From Actinobacillus porcitonsillarum (lineage in GTDB: Bacteria > Pseudomonadota > Gammaproteobacteria > Enterobacterales > Pasteurellaceae), in assembly GCF_003101015.1 (NCBI RefSeq), contig NZ_CP029206.1, positions 1,871,001 through 1,935,000 on the forward strand: a stretch of 64,000 nt of DNA, written 5' to 3'. This document shows, piece after piece, positions 18,789-31,642 of the stretch. How positions within the stretch are numbered: the stretch's first letter is position 1; the number at the start of each line of letters is the position of its first letter. The notes below the pieces were generated by a model. It was not told the origin of the DNA, did not search any database, and saw only the letters and a list, made by a program, of their open reading frames with translations. The position numbers and the translations under genes are program-made.

Positions 18789-20198
18789 ATGTTTAATAAA
18801 ATCCAACATAAGATCCACAACTTCGTGCAACGTGGCTTAGATAACCATTTAAGACTCGCTGTTACCGGTTTAAGTCGAAGCGGTAAAACGGCTTTTATCA
18901 CGAGTTTAGTCGATCAGCTATTACATATCTCAAAAAGTGAGAATCCGCATCTTCCTCTTTTTGCACCTGCGCGGCAGCAACAAATTATTTCTGTTAAACG
19001 TGTAGAACAGGGCGATTTAACGATCCCTCGTTTTGAGTACGATAAAAATCGTCAGTGTTTTGAAGCCAATCCACCAAGTTGGTGTCCATCAACAACTGGG
19101 ATCAGCGAGATCCGTTTGGAAATTCGCTTCCAGCGTAAAGAAGGTCTGTTAAAACATCTCAAAGAAACCGGCGTACTTTATCTAGATATTTTTGATTATC
19201 CTGGCGAATGGTTATTAGATTTACCTTTACTTACCCTATCTTTTAAAGAGTGGTCGGAAGCTCAAAAACAAGTTCATCACGGCAAACGTGCTGAACTCGC
19301 TAAAGAATGGTTACAAGCGGTCAAAAATTTAGATTTATTTGCAAAAACAGATGAAAATCAACTTGCAGAATTAAGTGAAAAATACACCGCTTTCTTATTA
19401 GCCTGTAAGGCTCAGGGGATGCAATATATTCAACCCGGTCGCTTTGTGTTGCCAAATGAAAATAGCAAAGGCGCTCCCGTATTTCAATTTTTTCCACTCC
19501 TCAATTTATCTGAACAAGAATGGCAAAAATTAGAAGCAAGTGATGAAAACAGTACATTTAAGACGTTGAAAAAACGCTATCTACACTATCAGCAAAAAAT
19601 TGTAAAACCGTTTTATGAAAACTATTTTTCACAATTTGATCGCCAAGTGATTTTAGCAGATTGCCTCACGCCTCTTAATCATGGTTATGATGAATTTCTA
19701 GAAATGAAAATTGGGTTGCAACAACTCTTTAAACATTTTCATTACGGAAACCGAACGTTATTTCATCGCTTGTTTTCATCCAACATTGATAAACTGCTGT
19801 TTGCGGCAACCAAAGCTGATCATATTACACGAGATCAACTCCCTAATTTAGAGAGTTTAATGCGTCAGCTTGTGCAAGAAGGCGGTCGACATACAGAATT
19901 CAAAGATATTGAGATTGCCTATCAAGCCATTTCAAGCGTGAAAACCACCGATTCGGTCATCGTTACTCAACAAGGAAAACAAATTAAAGCCATTCGAGGC
20001 ATTCGTTCAAACGATAAAAAACTGGTAACCATGCATGCCGGTGCTGTACCGAGTCGCTTACCCGATGCTAATTATTGGCAATTTAACACCTTTGAGTTTG
20101 ACCAATTTGATCCGAAACAAATCGCTTTTGATGAAGCCATCCCCCATCTTCGAATGGATGCGGTATTGCAGTTTCTATTGGCGGATATGTTAGATTAA
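18789..20198 (+). CDS. ycjX: YcjX family ATPase/GTPase-like protein
   Basis: 469 aa, DUF463/YcjX. P-loop AVTGLSRSGKTAFITSL (about 24-40), the Walker B-like LYLDIFDYPGEWLLDLP (about 136-152), and FAATKADHI (about 338-346, the NKxD-like guanine-specificity position). YcjX is induced in stress and usually neighbours YcjF in E. coli; here it stands between the CYTH gene and smpB. Its cellular job is poorly known; YcjX belongs to the dynamin-like P-loop group. Reading frame complete. Confidence 0.88.
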   Translation: MFNKIQHKIHNFVQRGLDNHLRLAVTGLSRSGKTAFITSLVDQLLHISKSENPHLPLFAPARQQQIISVKRVEQGDLTIPRFEYDKNRQCFEANPPSWCPSTTGISEIRLEIRFQRKEGLLKHLKETGVLYLDIFDYPGEWLLDLPLLTLSFKEWSEAQKQVHHGKRAELAKEWLQAVKNLDLFAKTDENQLAELSEKYTAFLLACKAQGMQYIQPGRFVLPNENSKGAPVFQFFPLLNLSEQEWQKLEASDENSTFKTLKKRYLHYQQKIVKPFYENYFSQFDRQVILADCLTPLNHGYDEFLEMKIGLQQLFKHFHYGNRTLFHRLFSSNIDKLLFAATKADHITRDQLPNLESLMRQLVQEGGRHTEFKDIEIAYQAISSVKTTDSVIVTQQGKQIKAIRGIRSNDKKLVTMHAGAVPSRLPDANYWQFNTFEFDQFDPKQIAFDEAIPHLRMDAVLQFLLADMLD

Positions 20199-20233
20199 GG
20201 TAGAATTCCATTTATTTTTTAGAAAATTTCATT

Positions 20234-20713
20234 ATGAGCAAAAAACCAAAAGTCGCTTCAAATACAATCGCATTAAATAAACGTGCTAGACATGAATACT
20301 TTATTGAAGAAGAAATTGAAGCAGGATTAGAATTGCAAGGTTGGGAAGTAAAATCCCTTCGCGCAGGCAAAGCCAATATTGGCGATAGCTATGTCACATT
20401 TAGAGATGGGCAAGCATTCTTATTTGGTGCAACCATTACTCCACTTAATGTTGCTTCAACCCATATTGTGGCAGACCCAACTCGTACACGAAAACTTTTG
20501 CTTAACCGCCGAGAGCTTGACTCGCTTTTCGGGAAAGTAAATCGAGATGGCATGACCGTTGTAGCATTATCCCTCTACTGGAAAGCCGCTTGGGCAAAAG
20601 TGAAAATTGGTGTCGCAAAAGGGAAAAAATTACACGATAAACGTGAAGATATCAAAGATAGAGAGTGGCAACTGGCTAAACAACGTATCATGAAAAATGC
20701 CAATCGTGGTTAA
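20234..20713 (+). CDS. smpB: SsrA-binding protein
   Basis: 159 aa. The OB-fold protein that binds tmRNA and brings it to stalled ribosomes for trans-translation. Motifs: [41 protein letters not shown] (both split over about 14-55), [15 protein letters not shown] (about 83-97), and the C-terminal [17 protein letters not shown] (about 134-150), whose tail mimics a codon-anticodon helix. No tmRNA gene is next to it in this window. It works with the backup system ArfA at 7544-7783. Confidence 0.97.
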   Translation: MSKKPKVASNTIALNKRARHEYFIEEEIEAGLELQGWEVKSLRAGKANIGDSYVTFRDGQAFLFGATITPLNVASTHIVADPTRTRKLLLNRRELDSLFGKVNRDGMTVVALSLYWKAAWAKVKIGVAKGKKLHDKREDIKDREWQLAKQRIMKNANRG

Positions 20714-20745
20714 TTACATTTTAATTATTAAGTAAAGAAACTTAG

Positions 20746-22062
<1,317 letters not shown>

Positions 22063-22070
22063 AAATAATT

Positions 22071-22131
22071 AGTGGTTAAATCAAAATATCATCTTAGAAG
22101 CCATCAAAAATAGAAAATTTAACCACTTAGC
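22071..22131 (+). repeat. Long inverted repeat after serS
   Basis: GTGGTTAAAT (22072-22081) and ATTTAACCAC pair around an approximately 35-base loop. There is no T run, so it is more likely an mRNA 3'-end structure for serS than a terminator. Confidence 0.4.
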
Positions 22132-22160
22132 TTTTATTTAAAATTTTTAAATAGAAGATA

Positions 22161-22188
22161 AAAAAGAGAGCAAATTTGCTCTCTTTTC
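22161..22188. terminator. Bidirectional terminator between serS and pntB
   Basis: AAAAAGAGAGC AAAT TTGCTCTCTTTT: A's before and T's after the stem, so it can stop both serS (plus) and pntAB (minus). Confidence 0.85.
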
Positions 22189-22202
22189 ATTTATAGCATA
22201 GA

Positions 22203-23651
22203 TTAAGAGTTCAACGCTCTTAAAATATCATCCACACGTTCTTTCGCATCACCAAATAACATTTGGGTATTTTCTTTGAAGAATAATGGGTTTTGTACAC
22301 CTGCGTAGCCTACCGCCATTGAGCGTTTGAATACGATAACGTTTTGTGCTTTCCATACTTCGAGCACCGGCATACCTGCGATTGGGCTTGATGGATCGTC
22401 TAATGCCGCTGGGTTTACGGTATCGTTCGCACCGATAACCAATACTACATCAGTATCTTCGAAATCATCATTGATTTCATCCATTTCTAATACCACATCG
22501 TAAGGCACTTTCGCTTCTGCTAGTAATACGTTCATATGACCCGGTAAACGACCTGCAACAGGGTGGATACCGAAGCGAACGTTAATGCCTTTCTCACGTA
22601 ATTTTGCCGTAATTTCAGCCACCGGATATTGTGCTTGTGCAACCGCCATACCGTATCCCGGCGTAATGATCACAGAGCTTGCATTTTTCAGCATTTCCGC
22701 CACTTCTTCAGCAGTGGTTTCACGGTGTTCGCCGTATTCTTCATCGCCTTTGCTTGCTTGAACATCGTTACCGAAGCCACCAGCAATCACGCTGATAAAT
22801 GAGCGGTTCATCGCTTTACACATAATGTAAGAAAGAATCGCACCTGAAGAACCTACTAACGCACCGGTTACGATAAGCAAGTCGTTGCTTAACATAAAGC
22901 CTGCTGCTGCCGCTGCCCAACCTGAGTAAGAGTTAAGCATTGAAACAACTACCGGCATATCCGCACCACCGATAGAAGCCACTAAGTGCCAACCGAACGC
23001 TAGTGCGATAGCCGTCATTAACAAGACAGGGAAAATGTTATGTGGGTTATTTAAGAATGCCACCATTAACAAGGCTGAAACCACTAACGCCGCTAAGTTC
23101 CATTTGTGTTTGTGCGGTAAATTTAAAGCGCTTGATGATACTTTGCGACCAAATAATTTGCCACTTAATTTACCAAATGCCACTAATGAACCTGAGAAAG
23201 TTACCGCACCGATGAAGATCCCTAAGAACACTTCAACATTGTGGATATTCGCTAAGGTTGCTTGTTCTGCGTGGAATGCGGCTAAAGCCACTTCATCTAA
23301 ATTAGCCGGAGGAACTGCCTCAACGTGTAAGCCCCAGCTGTTAAAGCCAACTAAAACCGCTGCTAAACCTACGAAGCTGTGAAGAATTGCCACTAATTCC
23401 GGCATTTCTGTCATTTCCACTTTTAAGGCTTTGCGTACACCAAGATATCCACCCACAGCCATTGCAATCAAGATCCAAAGTGTACCTTGTGATTGCGGTC
23501 CGAAAATGGTTGCCACTAGTGCAATACCCATACCCACGATACCATACCAGCAACCTGCTTTGGCAGTTTCGTGTTTAGAAAGACCGGCTAAGCTCATAAT
23601 GAAAAGAATGGCAGCAATAATATATGCCGCTGTAACTAAACCAAAAGACAT
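22203..23651 (-). CDS. pntB: NAD(P) transhydrogenase, subunit beta
   Basis: 482 aa. The first about 275 residues hold about eight to nine membrane helices; the C-terminal about 180 residues form the NADP(H)-binding domain III, with [20 protein letters not shown] (about 331-350), [20 protein letters not shown] (about 368-387) and [10 protein letters not shown]. The enzyme couples inward proton flow to hydride transfer from NADH to NADP+. It lies 11 bases after pntA in the same operon, on the minus strand, and ends at a shared terminator. Confidence 0.97.
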   Translation of the reverse strand: MSFGLVTAAYIIAAILFIMSLAGLSKHETAKAGCWYGIVGMGIALVATIFGPQSQGTLWILIAMAVGGYLGVRKALKVEMTEMPELVAILHSFVGLAAVLVGFNSWGLHVEAVPPANLDEVALAAFHAEQATLANIHNVEVFLGIFIGAVTFSGSLVAFGKLSGKLFGRKVSSSALNLPHKHKWNLAALVVSALLMVAFLNNPHNIFPVLLMTAIALAFGWHLVASIGGADMPVVVSMLNSYSGWAAAAAGFMLSNDLLIVTGALVGSSGAILSYIMCKAMNRSFISVIAGGFGNDVQASKGDEEYGEHRETTAEEVAEMLKNASSVIITPGYGMAVAQAQYPVAEITAKLREKGINVRFGIHPVAGRLPGHMNVLLAEAKVPYDVVLEMDEINDDFEDTDVVLVIGANDTVNPAALDDPSSPIAGMPVLEVWKAQNVIVFKRSMAVGYAGVQNPLFFKENTQMLFGDAKERVDDILRALNS

Positions 23652-23662
23652 TGTTGCTCTCC

Positions 23663-25201
23663 TTAACCTTTTCTAAACATTGCCAACATACGTTGGGTAA
23701 CTTTAAAGCCACCAAAGATATTGATGCTCGCCACTAAAATCGCAATAAAGGCAAGAATATCAATAAATAAGTTGCCAGTTGGTTGGCGAATTTGTAACAC
23801 CGCCCCAACGATAATAATGCCTGAAATCGCATTCGTTACCGCCATTAACGGGGTATGTAATGCGTGGCTAACGTTCCACACCACGTAATAACCGACCACA
23901 CAAGCCAACACGAAGACGGTAAAGTGTGATAAGAATGCCGCTGGTGCCACAGATGCGATCCATAGGAACAATACGCCGGTAGCTGCCATTGCGCCATATT
24001 TTTTGCGTGGATCCACTGGTTTTTCTTCTTTCTTCTCAACAGGTGCTGCCGCTTGTTTTTGTTGCGGTTGTGCTGAAACCTGAATTGGTGGTGCAGGCCA
24101 CGTAACTTCGCCATCACGAATAACCGTTACGCCACGAAGTACCACATCTTCAAAGTTAATATCGATCACACCATCTTTATTTGGTGCTAATAATTTCAAT
24201 AAATTAACTAAGTTTGTACCGTAAAGTTGTGAAGATTGTGTTGGTAAACGTGCCGGAAAGTCGGTATAACCAATCACTTTCACTTGGTTTTCTGTAACAA
24301 CGACTTCGCCTGCTTTGGTATATTCACAGTTACCGCCTGTTGCCGCCGCTAAATCTACAATTACCGAACCTGGTTTCATTGAATCCACCATTTCTTTTGT
24401 GATTAAGCGCGGAGCTGCTTTGCCCGGAATTGCTGCAGTGGTAATAATAATATCCACTTCTTTGGCTTGTTCTGCATAAAGTGCCATCGCACGACGGTTA
24501 AATTCTTCCGACATCACTTTAGCATAACCATCACCTGAGCCGCCTTCTTCTTCAAAGTCGATTTCTAAGAAATCTGCGCCCATTGATTTCACTTGCTCTT
24601 TTACTTCAGGACGAGAGTCAAACGCACGCACAATCGCACCTAAGCTATTTGCCGCACCGATTGCCGCTAAACCGGCAACACCTGCACCAATCACAAGCAC
24701 TTTCGCCGGTGGCACTTTACCTGCGGCGGTAATTTGTCCGGTAAAGAAACTACCGAATGCGTTAGCCGCTTCGATAACCGCACGATAACCTGAAATGTTT
24801 GCCATTGAAGACAAGGCATCTAACGCTTGCGCACGAGAAATACGTGGTACAGCATCCATCGCTAACACGTTGATTTTCTTCGCCGACAATGCTTCCATTA
24901 ATTCTGGATTTTGCGCAGGCCAAACGAAACTAACCAGCGTTGCCCCTTCTTTAATCAGTGCAATTTCTTGTTCAGTCGGCGCATTCACTTTAAAAATAAT
25001 GTCCGAATTCCAAACTTCTTCTGTTGTGCCGACAGCTGCACCTGCTTTTACAAATGCATCGTCTTCAAAACTCGCTTTAAAGCCGGCATTGTGTTCAACA
25101 ATGACTTCAAAACCAAGTTTTTTGATCTGCTCAACGGTTTTCGGTGTTGCAGCAACACGTGTTTCACCGTTTAGCAGTTCTCTAGGTACACCAATAAGCA
25201 T
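23663..25201 (-). CDS. pntA: NAD(P) transhydrogenase, subunit alpha
   Basis: 512 aa. Domain I (about 1-380) resembles alanine dehydrogenase: start [20 protein letters not shown], the nucleotide-binding [22 protein letters not shown] (about 169-190), and [17 protein letters not shown] proline/glutamine-rich linker (about 380-400) leads to four membrane helices (about 405-505). Complete and in the normal order with pntB downstream. Confidence 0.97.
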   Translation of the reverse strand: MLIGVPRELLNGETRVAATPKTVEQIKKLGFEVIVEHNAGFKASFEDDAFVKAGAAVGTTEEVWNSDIIFKVNAPTEQEIALIKEGATLVSFVWPAQNPELMEALSAKKINVLAMDAVPRISRAQALDALSSMANISGYRAVIEAANAFGSFFTGQITAAGKVPPAKVLVIGAGVAGLAAIGAANSLGAIVRAFDSRPEVKEQVKSMGADFLEIDFEEEGGSGDGYAKVMSEEFNRRAMALYAEQAKEVDIIITTAAIPGKAAPRLITKEMVDSMKPGSVIVDLAAATGGNCEYTKAGEVVVTENQVKVIGYTDFPARLPTQSSQLYGTNLVNLLKLLAPNKDGVIDINFEDVVLRGVTVIRDGEVTWPAPPIQVSAQPQQKQAAAPVEKKEEKPVDPRKKYGAMAATGVLFLWIASVAPAAFLSHFTVFVLACVVGYYVVWNVSHALHTPLMAVTNAISGIIIVGAVLQIRQPTGNLFIDILAFIAILVASINIFGGFKVTQRMLAMFRKG

Positions 25202-25413
25202 ATTGACTCCTGTATTGGATAGTGGATTGAAACGCTATAAAAATAGCCCAATAGTTTTGAAAAAAAACGTAAATACTCTACCACTAAATGAGAAAGATTT
25301 GTAAAAAAATTATGCCTATCAATTCAATTATTTTATGGTTAATAACAAATTCTCAGATGTAGTAATTTTTGCTAAAATTTAGCACAATAAACATGCAACC
25401 AAATAGAACAAAA

Positions 25414-26148
25414 ATGAATAACTTAGATCAAATTAAAATCGTTCTGATTGAAACCTCCCATTCCGGCAATATAGGCTCTGCGGCTCGGGCGATGAAAACA
25501 ATGGGGCTGACTCAACTTTGTCTTGTTTCCCCCAAACAGCCGATTGATGAACAAGCTGTTTCGCTTGCTGCCGGCGCAAAAGATGTTTTGGATAATGCAC
25601 AAACTTTTGCTTCTTTTGAAGAAGCGATTGCCGATTGCCATATCGTGATTGGCACTAGTGCAAGGCTTCGTCATTTGCAAAATACGCTGATTGAACCGAG
25701 AAAATGCGGCGAAATTGCCGTTCAACATACATTAAAAGGGAAAGTTGCTCTTGTTTTTGGACGAGAAAGAATTGGTTTAACCAATGAAGAACTATTGAAA
25801 TGCCATTACCATTTAAATATCCCCACCAATCCGGAATACGGCTCACTCAATTTAGCAATGGCGGTTCAATTAGCATGCTATGAAGTTCGCATGGCATGGC
25901 TAGCCCAACAAGATTTGCAAAAAAATAGCCAAATCTCACCGCTTGCAGAGAGAGCAGCCTATCCAAGCAACGAAGCTTTAGAATACTTTTTCGAGCATAC
26001 CGAACGTTTATACAAAGAATTGGGCTTTATCCGCAATGATGCTGTCATGCTGAAATTAAGACGGCTTTATCAAAGAGCTAGATTAGAAACGAATGAGCTA
26101 AATCTGTTGAGAGGAATGCTGACGGCTGTGGAAAAATATCATTTCTAA
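25414..26148 (+). CDS. trmJ: tRNA (cytidine/uridine-32-2'-O-)-methyltransferase
   Basis: About 244 aa, SPOUT-class methyltransferase. Start NNLDQIKIVLIETSHSGNIG, then SAARAMKTMGL matches TrmJ; further blocks are VFGRERIGLTNEEL (about 112-125) and IPTNPEYGSLNLAMAVQLACYE (about 132-153), which build the knotted SAM site. It methylates the ribose of position 32 in several tRNAs. I chose the ATG at 25414 because it lines up with the family start; an ATG at 25393 is also in frame. A TAAAAT -10 element at about 25371 would give a short leader. Confidence 0.92.
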   Translation: MNNLDQIKIVLIETSHSGNIGSAARAMKTMGLTQLCLVSPKQPIDEQAVSLAAGAKDVLDNAQTFASFEEAIADCHIVIGTSARLRHLQNTLIEPRKCGEIAVQHTLKGKVALVFGRERIGLTNEELLKCHYHLNIPTNPEYGSLNLAMAVQLACYEVRMAWLAQQDLQKNSQISPLAERAAYPSNEALEYFFEHTERLYKELGFIRNDAVMLKLRRLYQRARLETNELNLLRGMLTAVEKYHF

Positions 26149-26152
26149 ATAT

Positions 26153-26174
26153 AAGCCTCCCAATAGGGAGGCTT
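26153..26174. terminator. Bidirectional terminator between trmJ and galU
   Basis: AAGCCTCCC AATA GGGAGGCTT, with T's after and A's before; convergent genes on both sides. Confidence 0.8.
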
Positions 26175-26180
26175 TATAAA

Positions 26181-27068
26181 TTATAACGTTTTCGCTAATG
26201 ATTTAATATACTCTTTGAATTGTTTGCCAAACTTATCATGGCGTAAACTATATTCAACAAAGGCTTCCATATAGCCTAATTTATCACCACAGTCAAAAGT
26301 ACGACCAGTCATATTAAATGCTTCTACCGTTTCTTGTTCAATTAACATATCAATCGCATCGGTTAATTGGATTTCATCACCAACACCTACAGGTGTTCTT
26401 TCCAATAAATCCCAAATATTTGCTGAGAACACATAACGACCTACAACAGAAAGATTTGATGGTGCATCTTCTTTTGCTGGTTTTTCTACAATGCGATTAA
26501 TTGTAGCCGTTTCGCCTGCATTGATTTCAGCCCCGCCGCAATCAACTACACCGTAGTTACTGACTTCATCCATTGGTACTGGTGCAACCATGATTTGACT
26601 ATTCCCCGTTTCTTTAAAACGTTTGAGCATCGCTGCTAGGTTTTCTGTTTTTTGATTTGCACTAAAATCTGCGAGAATAACGTCTGGCAATACCACAGCA
26701 AAAGGTTCATTACCTACCACAGCTCGACCGCATAATACGGCATGCCCTAGGCCTTTTGCATTACCTTGGCGAACATGCATAATTGTCACATCTTTCGGAC
26801 AAATAGAACGCACTTCATCTAATAATTGACGCTTAACACGTTTCTCAAGCATCGTTTCTAGTTCAAAAGAAGTATCAAAGTGGTTTTCGATAGCGTTCTT
26901 CGAAGAATGAGTGACTAAAACAATTTCTTTAATGCCCGCGGCCACACATTCATTGACGATATATTGAATTAAGGGTTTATCAGCAACCGTTAGCATTTCT
27001 TTTGGAATAGCTTTAGTTGCAGGTAACATACGTGTGCCTAAACCAGCGACAGGGATAATGACTTTCAT
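26181..27068 (-). CDS. galU: UTP-glucose-1-phosphate uridylyltransferase
   Basis: 295 aa. Makes UDP-glucose for lipooligosaccharide and capsule sugars. The nucleotide-binding start [23 protein letters not shown] (split about 4-26) is diagnostic. Other blocks: [43 protein letters not shown] and the sugar-binding VEKP. It is the downstream neighbour of a phosphomannomutase gene, both of nucleotide-sugar supply, but a terminator-like USS pair lies between them. Confidence 0.95.
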   Translation of the reverse strand: MKVIIPVAGLGTRMLPATKAIPKEMLTVADKPLIQYIVNECVAAGIKEIVLVTHSSKNAIENHFDTSFELETMLEKRVKRQLLDEVRSICPKDVTIMHVRQGNAKGLGHAVLCGRAVVGNEPFAVVLPDVILADFSANQKTENLAAMLKRFKETGNSQIMVAPVPMDEVSNYGVVDCGGAEINAGETATINRIVEKPAKEDAPSNLSVVGRYVFSANIWDLLERTPVGVGDEIQLTDAIDMLIEQETVEAFNMTGRTFDCGDKLGYMEAFVEYSLRHDKFGKQFKEYIKSLAKTL

Positions 27069-27094
27069 ATTTATTCCTTTATTTGTTGTAAGAT

Positions 27095-27132
27095 AAATTA
27101 ACCGCTAACATTATAGTGCAAGCGGTTAATTT
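27095..27132 (-). terminator. Paired uptake-signal hairpin after the phosphomannomutase gene
   Basis: AAATTAACCGCT (27095-27106) and AGCGGTTAATTT (27121-27132) are perfect inverted repeats; the right arm is part of a CAAGCGGT uptake-signal core. On the minus strand it would act as a terminator between the phosphomannomutase gene and galU. Confidence 0.65.
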
Positions 27133-27159
27133 TGCTAAAGATTTTACATATTTTTATGA

Positions 27160-28518
27160 TTATTGACGTAATAAAGCCAAAATCTCATCCATTTTCTGTT
27201 GCATCAGTTGCTTATCGCCACGCGTTTCTAAATTCAAACGCACAACAGGTTCTGTATTAGAACTTCTCAAGTTAAAACGCCAGTTTTCGTATTCCACGCT
27301 AATACCATCTAAAGTCTCAATTTTAGCATCAGAATATACCGCTTTGACTCGTTCAATAGCTGCTTTTGCATCACTTAATTTGCTGTTGATTTCGCCCGGG
27401 GACGGATATTTCTCTAGTCGAGCCCCAACTAATTGGCTTAAAGATTTGCCACTTGTGCAAAGTAATTCTAATGTAAGCAACCAAGGAATCATACCACTAT
27501 CACAATAGAAGAAATCACGGAAGTAATGATGGGCAGACATTTCTCCACCGTAAATAGCATCTACTTCACGCATTTTTTCTTTAATGAATGAGTGACCAGA
27601 TTTAGACATCACTGGAATCCCCCCCGATTGAGTAACGAGTTCCTCAGTATTCCAAATTAAACGTGGATCGTAGATGATGCGAGCTCCTTTATTTTTGGCT
27701 AAGAAAGCCTCTGAAAGTAAGCCAACCACATAGTAACCTTCAATAAAGCCACCTTTTTCATCAAACAAGAAACAACGATCGAAATCGCCATCAAATGCAA
27801 TCCCCATATCTGCATTATTCGCTAATACTGCTTTAATAGAGTCTTCTCGATTTTCATGCAAAATAGGGTTAGGAATACCATTAGGGAAATTACCATCCGG
27901 ATTGTTATGTACTTTAACGAACTCTACTGGTACTTGTTTTGCTTTAAATTGCGCTTCAATAGCATCAATAATATGCCCTGCTGCACCATTGCCCGAGTTG
28001 ATAACTAACTTCCTAGCGGTCAATTTCGTTAAATCAATATAAGAAAGAAGATGTTCAACATATTCGCCTTGTACTGATTTTTGGGTATAAACACCGCGTT
28101 TTTCTACAACTGGGAAGTTATTTTCTTCCGCTAAGCGCTGAATATCGGCTAAGCCGGTATCCGCACTGATTGGACGAGAACCCTCTCGCACTAATTTCAT
28201 GCCATTATAATCCATCGGATTATGACTTGCAGTTACCTGAATACCACCATCGGTTTTCAAGAATGAGGTCGCAAAATAAACTTCTTCTGTTCCCGTTAGA
28301 CCTAAGTCAATCACATCCACACCTGAATCGAGCAATCCATTTGTAACGGCACTTTTCAGTTCATTGCTGGTTAAACGAACATCGCCACCAACAACTACCG
28401 ATTTAGGCTTTAAAAACTGCCCAAAGGCTCGACCGATTCGGTATGCGATATCAACATTCAACTCCGTGCCTAATTGACCACGAACATCATATGCTTTAAA
28501 GCATGTTAATTTACTCAT
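27160..28518 (-). CDS. manB: Phosphomannomutase (CpsG/ManB type)
   Basis: 452 aa, alpha-D-phosphohexomutase family. Converts mannose-6-P to mannose-1-P (possibly also glucose). Active-site serine loop [13 protein letters not shown] (about 95-107, catalytic Ser at about 97), metal loop [13 protein letters not shown] (about 237-249), sugar loop [12 protein letters not shown] (about 322-333) and phosphate loop [14 protein letters not shown] (about 424-437). I chose the ATG at 28518 (family start [13 protein letters not shown]) and rejected a longer frame that runs into csrA. It lies 31 bases downstream of csrA. Confidence 0.92.
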   Translation of the reverse strand: MSKLTCFKAYDVRGQLGTELNVDIAYRIGRAFGQFLKPKSVVVGGDVRLTSNELKSAVTNGLLDSGVDVIDLGLTGTEEVYFATSFLKTDGGIQVTASHNPMDYNGMKLVREGSRPISADTGLADIQRLAEENNFPVVEKRGVYTQKSVQGEYVEHLLSYIDLTKLTARKLVINSGNGAAGHIIDAIEAQFKAKQVPVEFVKVHNNPDGNFPNGIPNPILHENREDSIKAVLANNADMGIAFDGDFDRCFLFDEKGGFIEGYYVVGLLSEAFLAKNKGARIIYDPRLIWNTEELVTQSGGIPVMSKSGHSFIKEKMREVDAIYGGEMSAHHYFRDFFYCDSGMIPWLLTLELLCTSGKSLSQLVGARLEKYPSPGEINSKLSDAKAAIERVKAVYSDAKIETLDGISVEYENWRFNLRSSNTEPVVRLNLETRGDKQLMQQKMDEILALLRQ

Positions 28519-28549
28519 AGAATATTTCCTTGTAATACTTGCCTGGACA

Positions 28550-28741
28550 TCATTCTTCCTGCTCAGGTGGATTTTCCTCAGCTTTTTTAATTCGTTGATA
28601 AATTTCTTGTCTGTGTACTGAAATTTCCTTAGGTGCATTTACCCCTAATTTAACTTGATTACCGCGTACACTTAGTACAGTAATCTCAACATCGTCTCCT
28701 ACGAATAAACTTTCTCCTGTCTTCCGAGTTAAAATAAGCAT
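28550..28741 (-). CDS. csrA: Carbon storage regulator CsrA
   Basis: 63 aa. Start [20 protein letters not shown], then [25 protein letters not shown]; the RNA-binding strands beta-1 (LILTRK, Arg6) and beta-5 (VHRQEI, Arg44) are intact. The dimer binds GGA motifs in mRNAs and tunes translation of metabolic and virulence genes. A very strong GGAGGTAAAG ribosome-binding site precedes the ATG, and that GGA could serve autoregulation, which I infer. It is downstream of alaS, the common gammaproteobacterial order. Confidence 0.96.
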   Translation of the reverse strand: MLILTRKTGESLFVGDDVEITVLSVRGNQVKLGVNAPKEISVHRQEIYQRIKKAEENPPEQEE

Positions 28742-28820
28742 CTTTACCTCCAAGATAAAAGCCCTTAGATATTGGGGCTGGCAAGGCGGATTCATTCTAC
28801 CTTGCCTTCGTTATATAAGA

Positions 28821-31445
28821 TTATAATTTTGCTTGAATCCATTCTTGTGCAAAGTTAAGTGCTTTTGCTAAATTTTGTGGTTCTGAACCACCAGCCATAG
28901 CCATGTCGGGACGACCACCGCCTTTACCTCCAACATATGTAGCCATCTCGCCAACAAGTTCTCCTGCTTTAATCTGCGTGGTTAAATCAGAACTAACTCC
29001 AACAATTAAGTTCACTTTGTCATCAGCTACCGTTCCTAATACTACGATGGCACTTCCTAGTTGGTTTTTCAAGTCATCAACCATCGTTCTTAGTACCTTA
29101 GGTTCAGTATTTTCTAATTGCGTTACAACAACATTCACACCGTTAATTTGTTTAGCTTGTTTTGCTAAATCCGCCCCAGCTTGAGAAGCTTGCTTCTCTT
29201 TTAATTGCTGTAGCTCTTTTTCAAGACGTTTTGCTTTATCTTGAAGTTGTTGGATTTTTTCAACAAGATTTGTGCTATCTGCTTTCAATAATTCCGCAGA
29301 ATGTTGCGTCATTTGTTGTAAATTATGCAACCAAGCTAATGCCGCTTCACCAGTAATCGCTTCTACACGGCGAACACCTGCTGCAACTGCCCCTTCAGAA
29401 GTGATCTTAAATAGACCAATATCTCCTGTACGTTTTACATGCGTACCACCACATAGCTCAATTGAGAAGACAGACATATCAACAACACGTACAACATCGC
29501 CATATTTCTCTCCGAATAACGCCATTGCACCTTTTGCTTTCGCTTCTTCAATGCCCATTTCTTCGATCACAACTTCAATGTTTTCACGAATTTTTGCATT
29601 AACAATACGCTCAATCGCTTCAAGCTGCTCTTTAGTAATTGCTTCCGGTTGAGAGAAGTCAAAACGTAAGCCGTTTTCATTCACTAACGAACCTTTTTGC
29701 ATTACATGTGTACCTAAAACTTCACGTAATGCTGAATGTAGCAAGTGTGTTGCAGAGTGATTTAATTGAATGCTATGACGACGCTCTGCTGCGACTTCAG
29801 CCGTTACTTTATCGCCAACTTTTAATTCTCCGGCTTCAATCTGTCCGATATGACCAAATACTTGCCCATATTTTTGCGTATCTACAACATGAAATTGGCA
29901 AAATTCTGTTGAAATTCGACCGCTATCACCAACTTGACCACCCATTTCTGCATAGAATGGCGTCTTGTCTAAAATAATGATCGCATTTTCACCTGATTTA
30001 ACCACATCAACAGCATTACCATTGCTGAATAATCCCACTACAGTTGCTTCAGCGGTTAAATTATCATAACCGATAAAATCGGTTTTACCGTCAACTTTAA
30101 TAACATTATTGTAATCCACACCAAAGTTACTGCTTGCTTTTGCTCTTTCACGTTGAGCTTGCATTTCAGCTTCAAAGCCAGCTTCGTCAATGACGATATT
30201 ACGCTCACGGCAAACATCCGCCGTTAAGTCTAATGGGAAACCGTAAGTGTCGTATAACTTAAATGCCACATCGCCTGAAAGGGTATTATTCTCTACTTTT
30301 GTTAAAGCGTCTTCTAATAACGCCAAACCACGCTCAAGCGTACGAGCAAACTGTTCCTCTTCCGCTTTCAATGTTTTTTGGATATGCGCTTGTTTTTGTG
30401 CAACAATTTCGCCTGCGTGTCCCATTACTTGCGCTAAAGTAGGCACTAATTTATAGAAAAAGGCTTCTTTAGCGCCTAAAATATTCCCGTGGCGGACTGC
30501 TCGGCGAATAATTCGGCGTAACACATAACCACGACCCTCATTTGAAGGCGCAACGCCATCAGCAATTAAATATGAGCAAGAGCGAATATGATCGGCAATA
30601 ACACGTAATGACTTGTTATCTAAATCTTTAACATTTAATAACTCTGCGATCGTTTTAATTAATGTTTGAAAAATATCAATTTCATAGTTTGAGTTTACGT
30701 GCTGCATAACTGCTGTCATGCGCTCTAACCCCATTCCTGTATCCACCGATGGTTTTGGTAATTTTTCCATTGTTCCGTCTGCTTGACGGTTAAATTGCAT
30801 AAATACAATGTTCCAAACTTCGATGAAACGGTCGCCATCTTCTTCAGGTGTTCCAGGTAAACCACCCCAATATTTATCGCCGTGATCATAGAAAATCTCG
30901 GTACAAGGACCACAAGGACCGGTATCCCCCATTGCCCAGAAATTATCTGAAGCATATGGTGCACCTTTATTATCACCAATGCGAATAATATGATCAGCTG
31001 GTACTCCTACGATTTTATGCCAAATATCATAGGCTTCATCGTCCGTTTCATATACCGTAACATATAATTTTTCTTTAGGTAAGCCTAACCATTGCGGAGA
31101 CGTTAAATATTCCCAACCGAATTGAATAGCATCCTGTTTGAAATAATCACCAAAGCTAAAGTTTCCCATCATTTCAAAGAAAGTATGATGGCGGGCGGTA
31201 TAGCCTACGTTTTCTAAATCATTGTGTTTACCACCGGCACGAACACAACGTTGCGCGGTTGTCGCTCGTGTATAAGGACGCTTTTCTAAGCCAAGAAAAA
31301 CGTCTTTAAATTGGTTCATTCCCGCATTAGTAAATAATAATGTCGGATCATTTTCCGGCACAAGCGAACTACTTTCTACAACCGTATGTCCCTTGCTTTG
31401 GAAAAAATCCAAAAAGGATTGTCTGATTTCTGATGTCGTTTTCAT
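28821..31445 (-). CDS. alaS: Alanyl-tRNA synthetase
   Basis: 874 aa, full length. The catalytic class II domain starts [17 protein letters not shown]; motif 2 includes [16 protein letters not shown] (about 66-81). Then the tRNA-recognition domain ([14 protein letters not shown]), the editing domain with HxxxH at [14 protein letters not shown] (about 562-575) and CGGTH (about 664-668), and the C-Ala domain with a coiled coil (about 705-745) and the glycine-rich end [15 protein letters not shown]. Charges tRNA-Ala and clears Ser/Gly mischarging. It starts 375 bases before the csrA region in the same direction. Confidence 0.97.
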   Translation of the reverse strand: MKTTSEIRQSFLDFFQSKGHTVVESSSLVPENDPTLLFTNAGMNQFKDVFLGLEKRPYTRATTAQRCVRAGGKHNDLENVGYTARHHTFFEMMGNFSFGDYFKQDAIQFGWEYLTSPQWLGLPKEKLYVTVYETDDEAYDIWHKIVGVPADHIIRIGDNKGAPYASDNFWAMGDTGPCGPCTEIFYDHGDKYWGGLPGTPEEDGDRFIEVWNIVFMQFNRQADGTMEKLPKPSVDTGMGLERMTAVMQHVNSNYEIDIFQTLIKTIAELLNVKDLDNKSLRVIADHIRSCSYLIADGVAPSNEGRGYVLRRIIRRAVRHGNILGAKEAFFYKLVPTLAQVMGHAGEIVAQKQAHIQKTLKAEEEQFARTLERGLALLEDALTKVENNTLSGDVAFKLYDTYGFPLDLTADVCRERNIVIDEAGFEAEMQAQRERAKASSNFGVDYNNVIKVDGKTDFIGYDNLTAEATVVGLFSNGNAVDVVKSGENAIIILDKTPFYAEMGGQVGDSGRISTEFCQFHVVDTQKYGQVFGHIGQIEAGELKVGDKVTAEVAAERRHSIQLNHSATHLLHSALREVLGTHVMQKGSLVNENGLRFDFSQPEAITKEQLEAIERIVNAKIRENIEVVIEEMGIEEAKAKGAMALFGEKYGDVVRVVDMSVFSIELCGGTHVKRTGDIGLFKITSEGAVAAGVRRVEAITGEAALAWLHNLQQMTQHSAELLKADSTNLVEKIQQLQDKAKRLEKELQQLKEKQASQAGADLAKQAKQINGVNVVVTQLENTEPKVLRTMVDDLKNQLGSAIVVLGTVADDKVNLIVGVSSDLTTQIKAGELVGEMATYVGGKGGGRPDMAMAGGSEPQNLAKALNFAQEWIQAKL

Positions 31446-31582
31446 TCTAATAACGCTCTTGATTTAAACATAAAAATAAATTCGTAACATATCTATAACT
31501 AATCTATTCTACACCTTTTACATTCATTTTGCTAAATAGAATAATAAAAAATGTTGCTTTTTTATCTAAAAATTTTTCTAAA

Positions 31583-31621
31583 AAATAACCGCCTGATGCA
31601 AAACGCTTCAAGCGGTTATTT
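31583..31621 (-). terminator. Paired uptake-signal hairpin between uspA and alaS
   Basis: AAATAACCGC (31583-31592) and GCGGTTATTT (31612-31621) are inverted repeats; on the minus strand TTTTTTAG follows. It would terminate uspA transcription before alaS. The right arm is a USS-like core (CAAGCGGT). The rest of 31446-31642 is AT-rich and holds the alaS promoter, which I could not place. Confidence 0.7.
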
Positions 31622-31642
31622 ATTAGTAGAATATTAATTCAC

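Noticed and set aside
28518..28638. Longer N-terminus for the phosphomannomutase
   Set aside because: The extension overlaps csrA and does not resemble the family; the ATG at 28518 starts at the conserved position.
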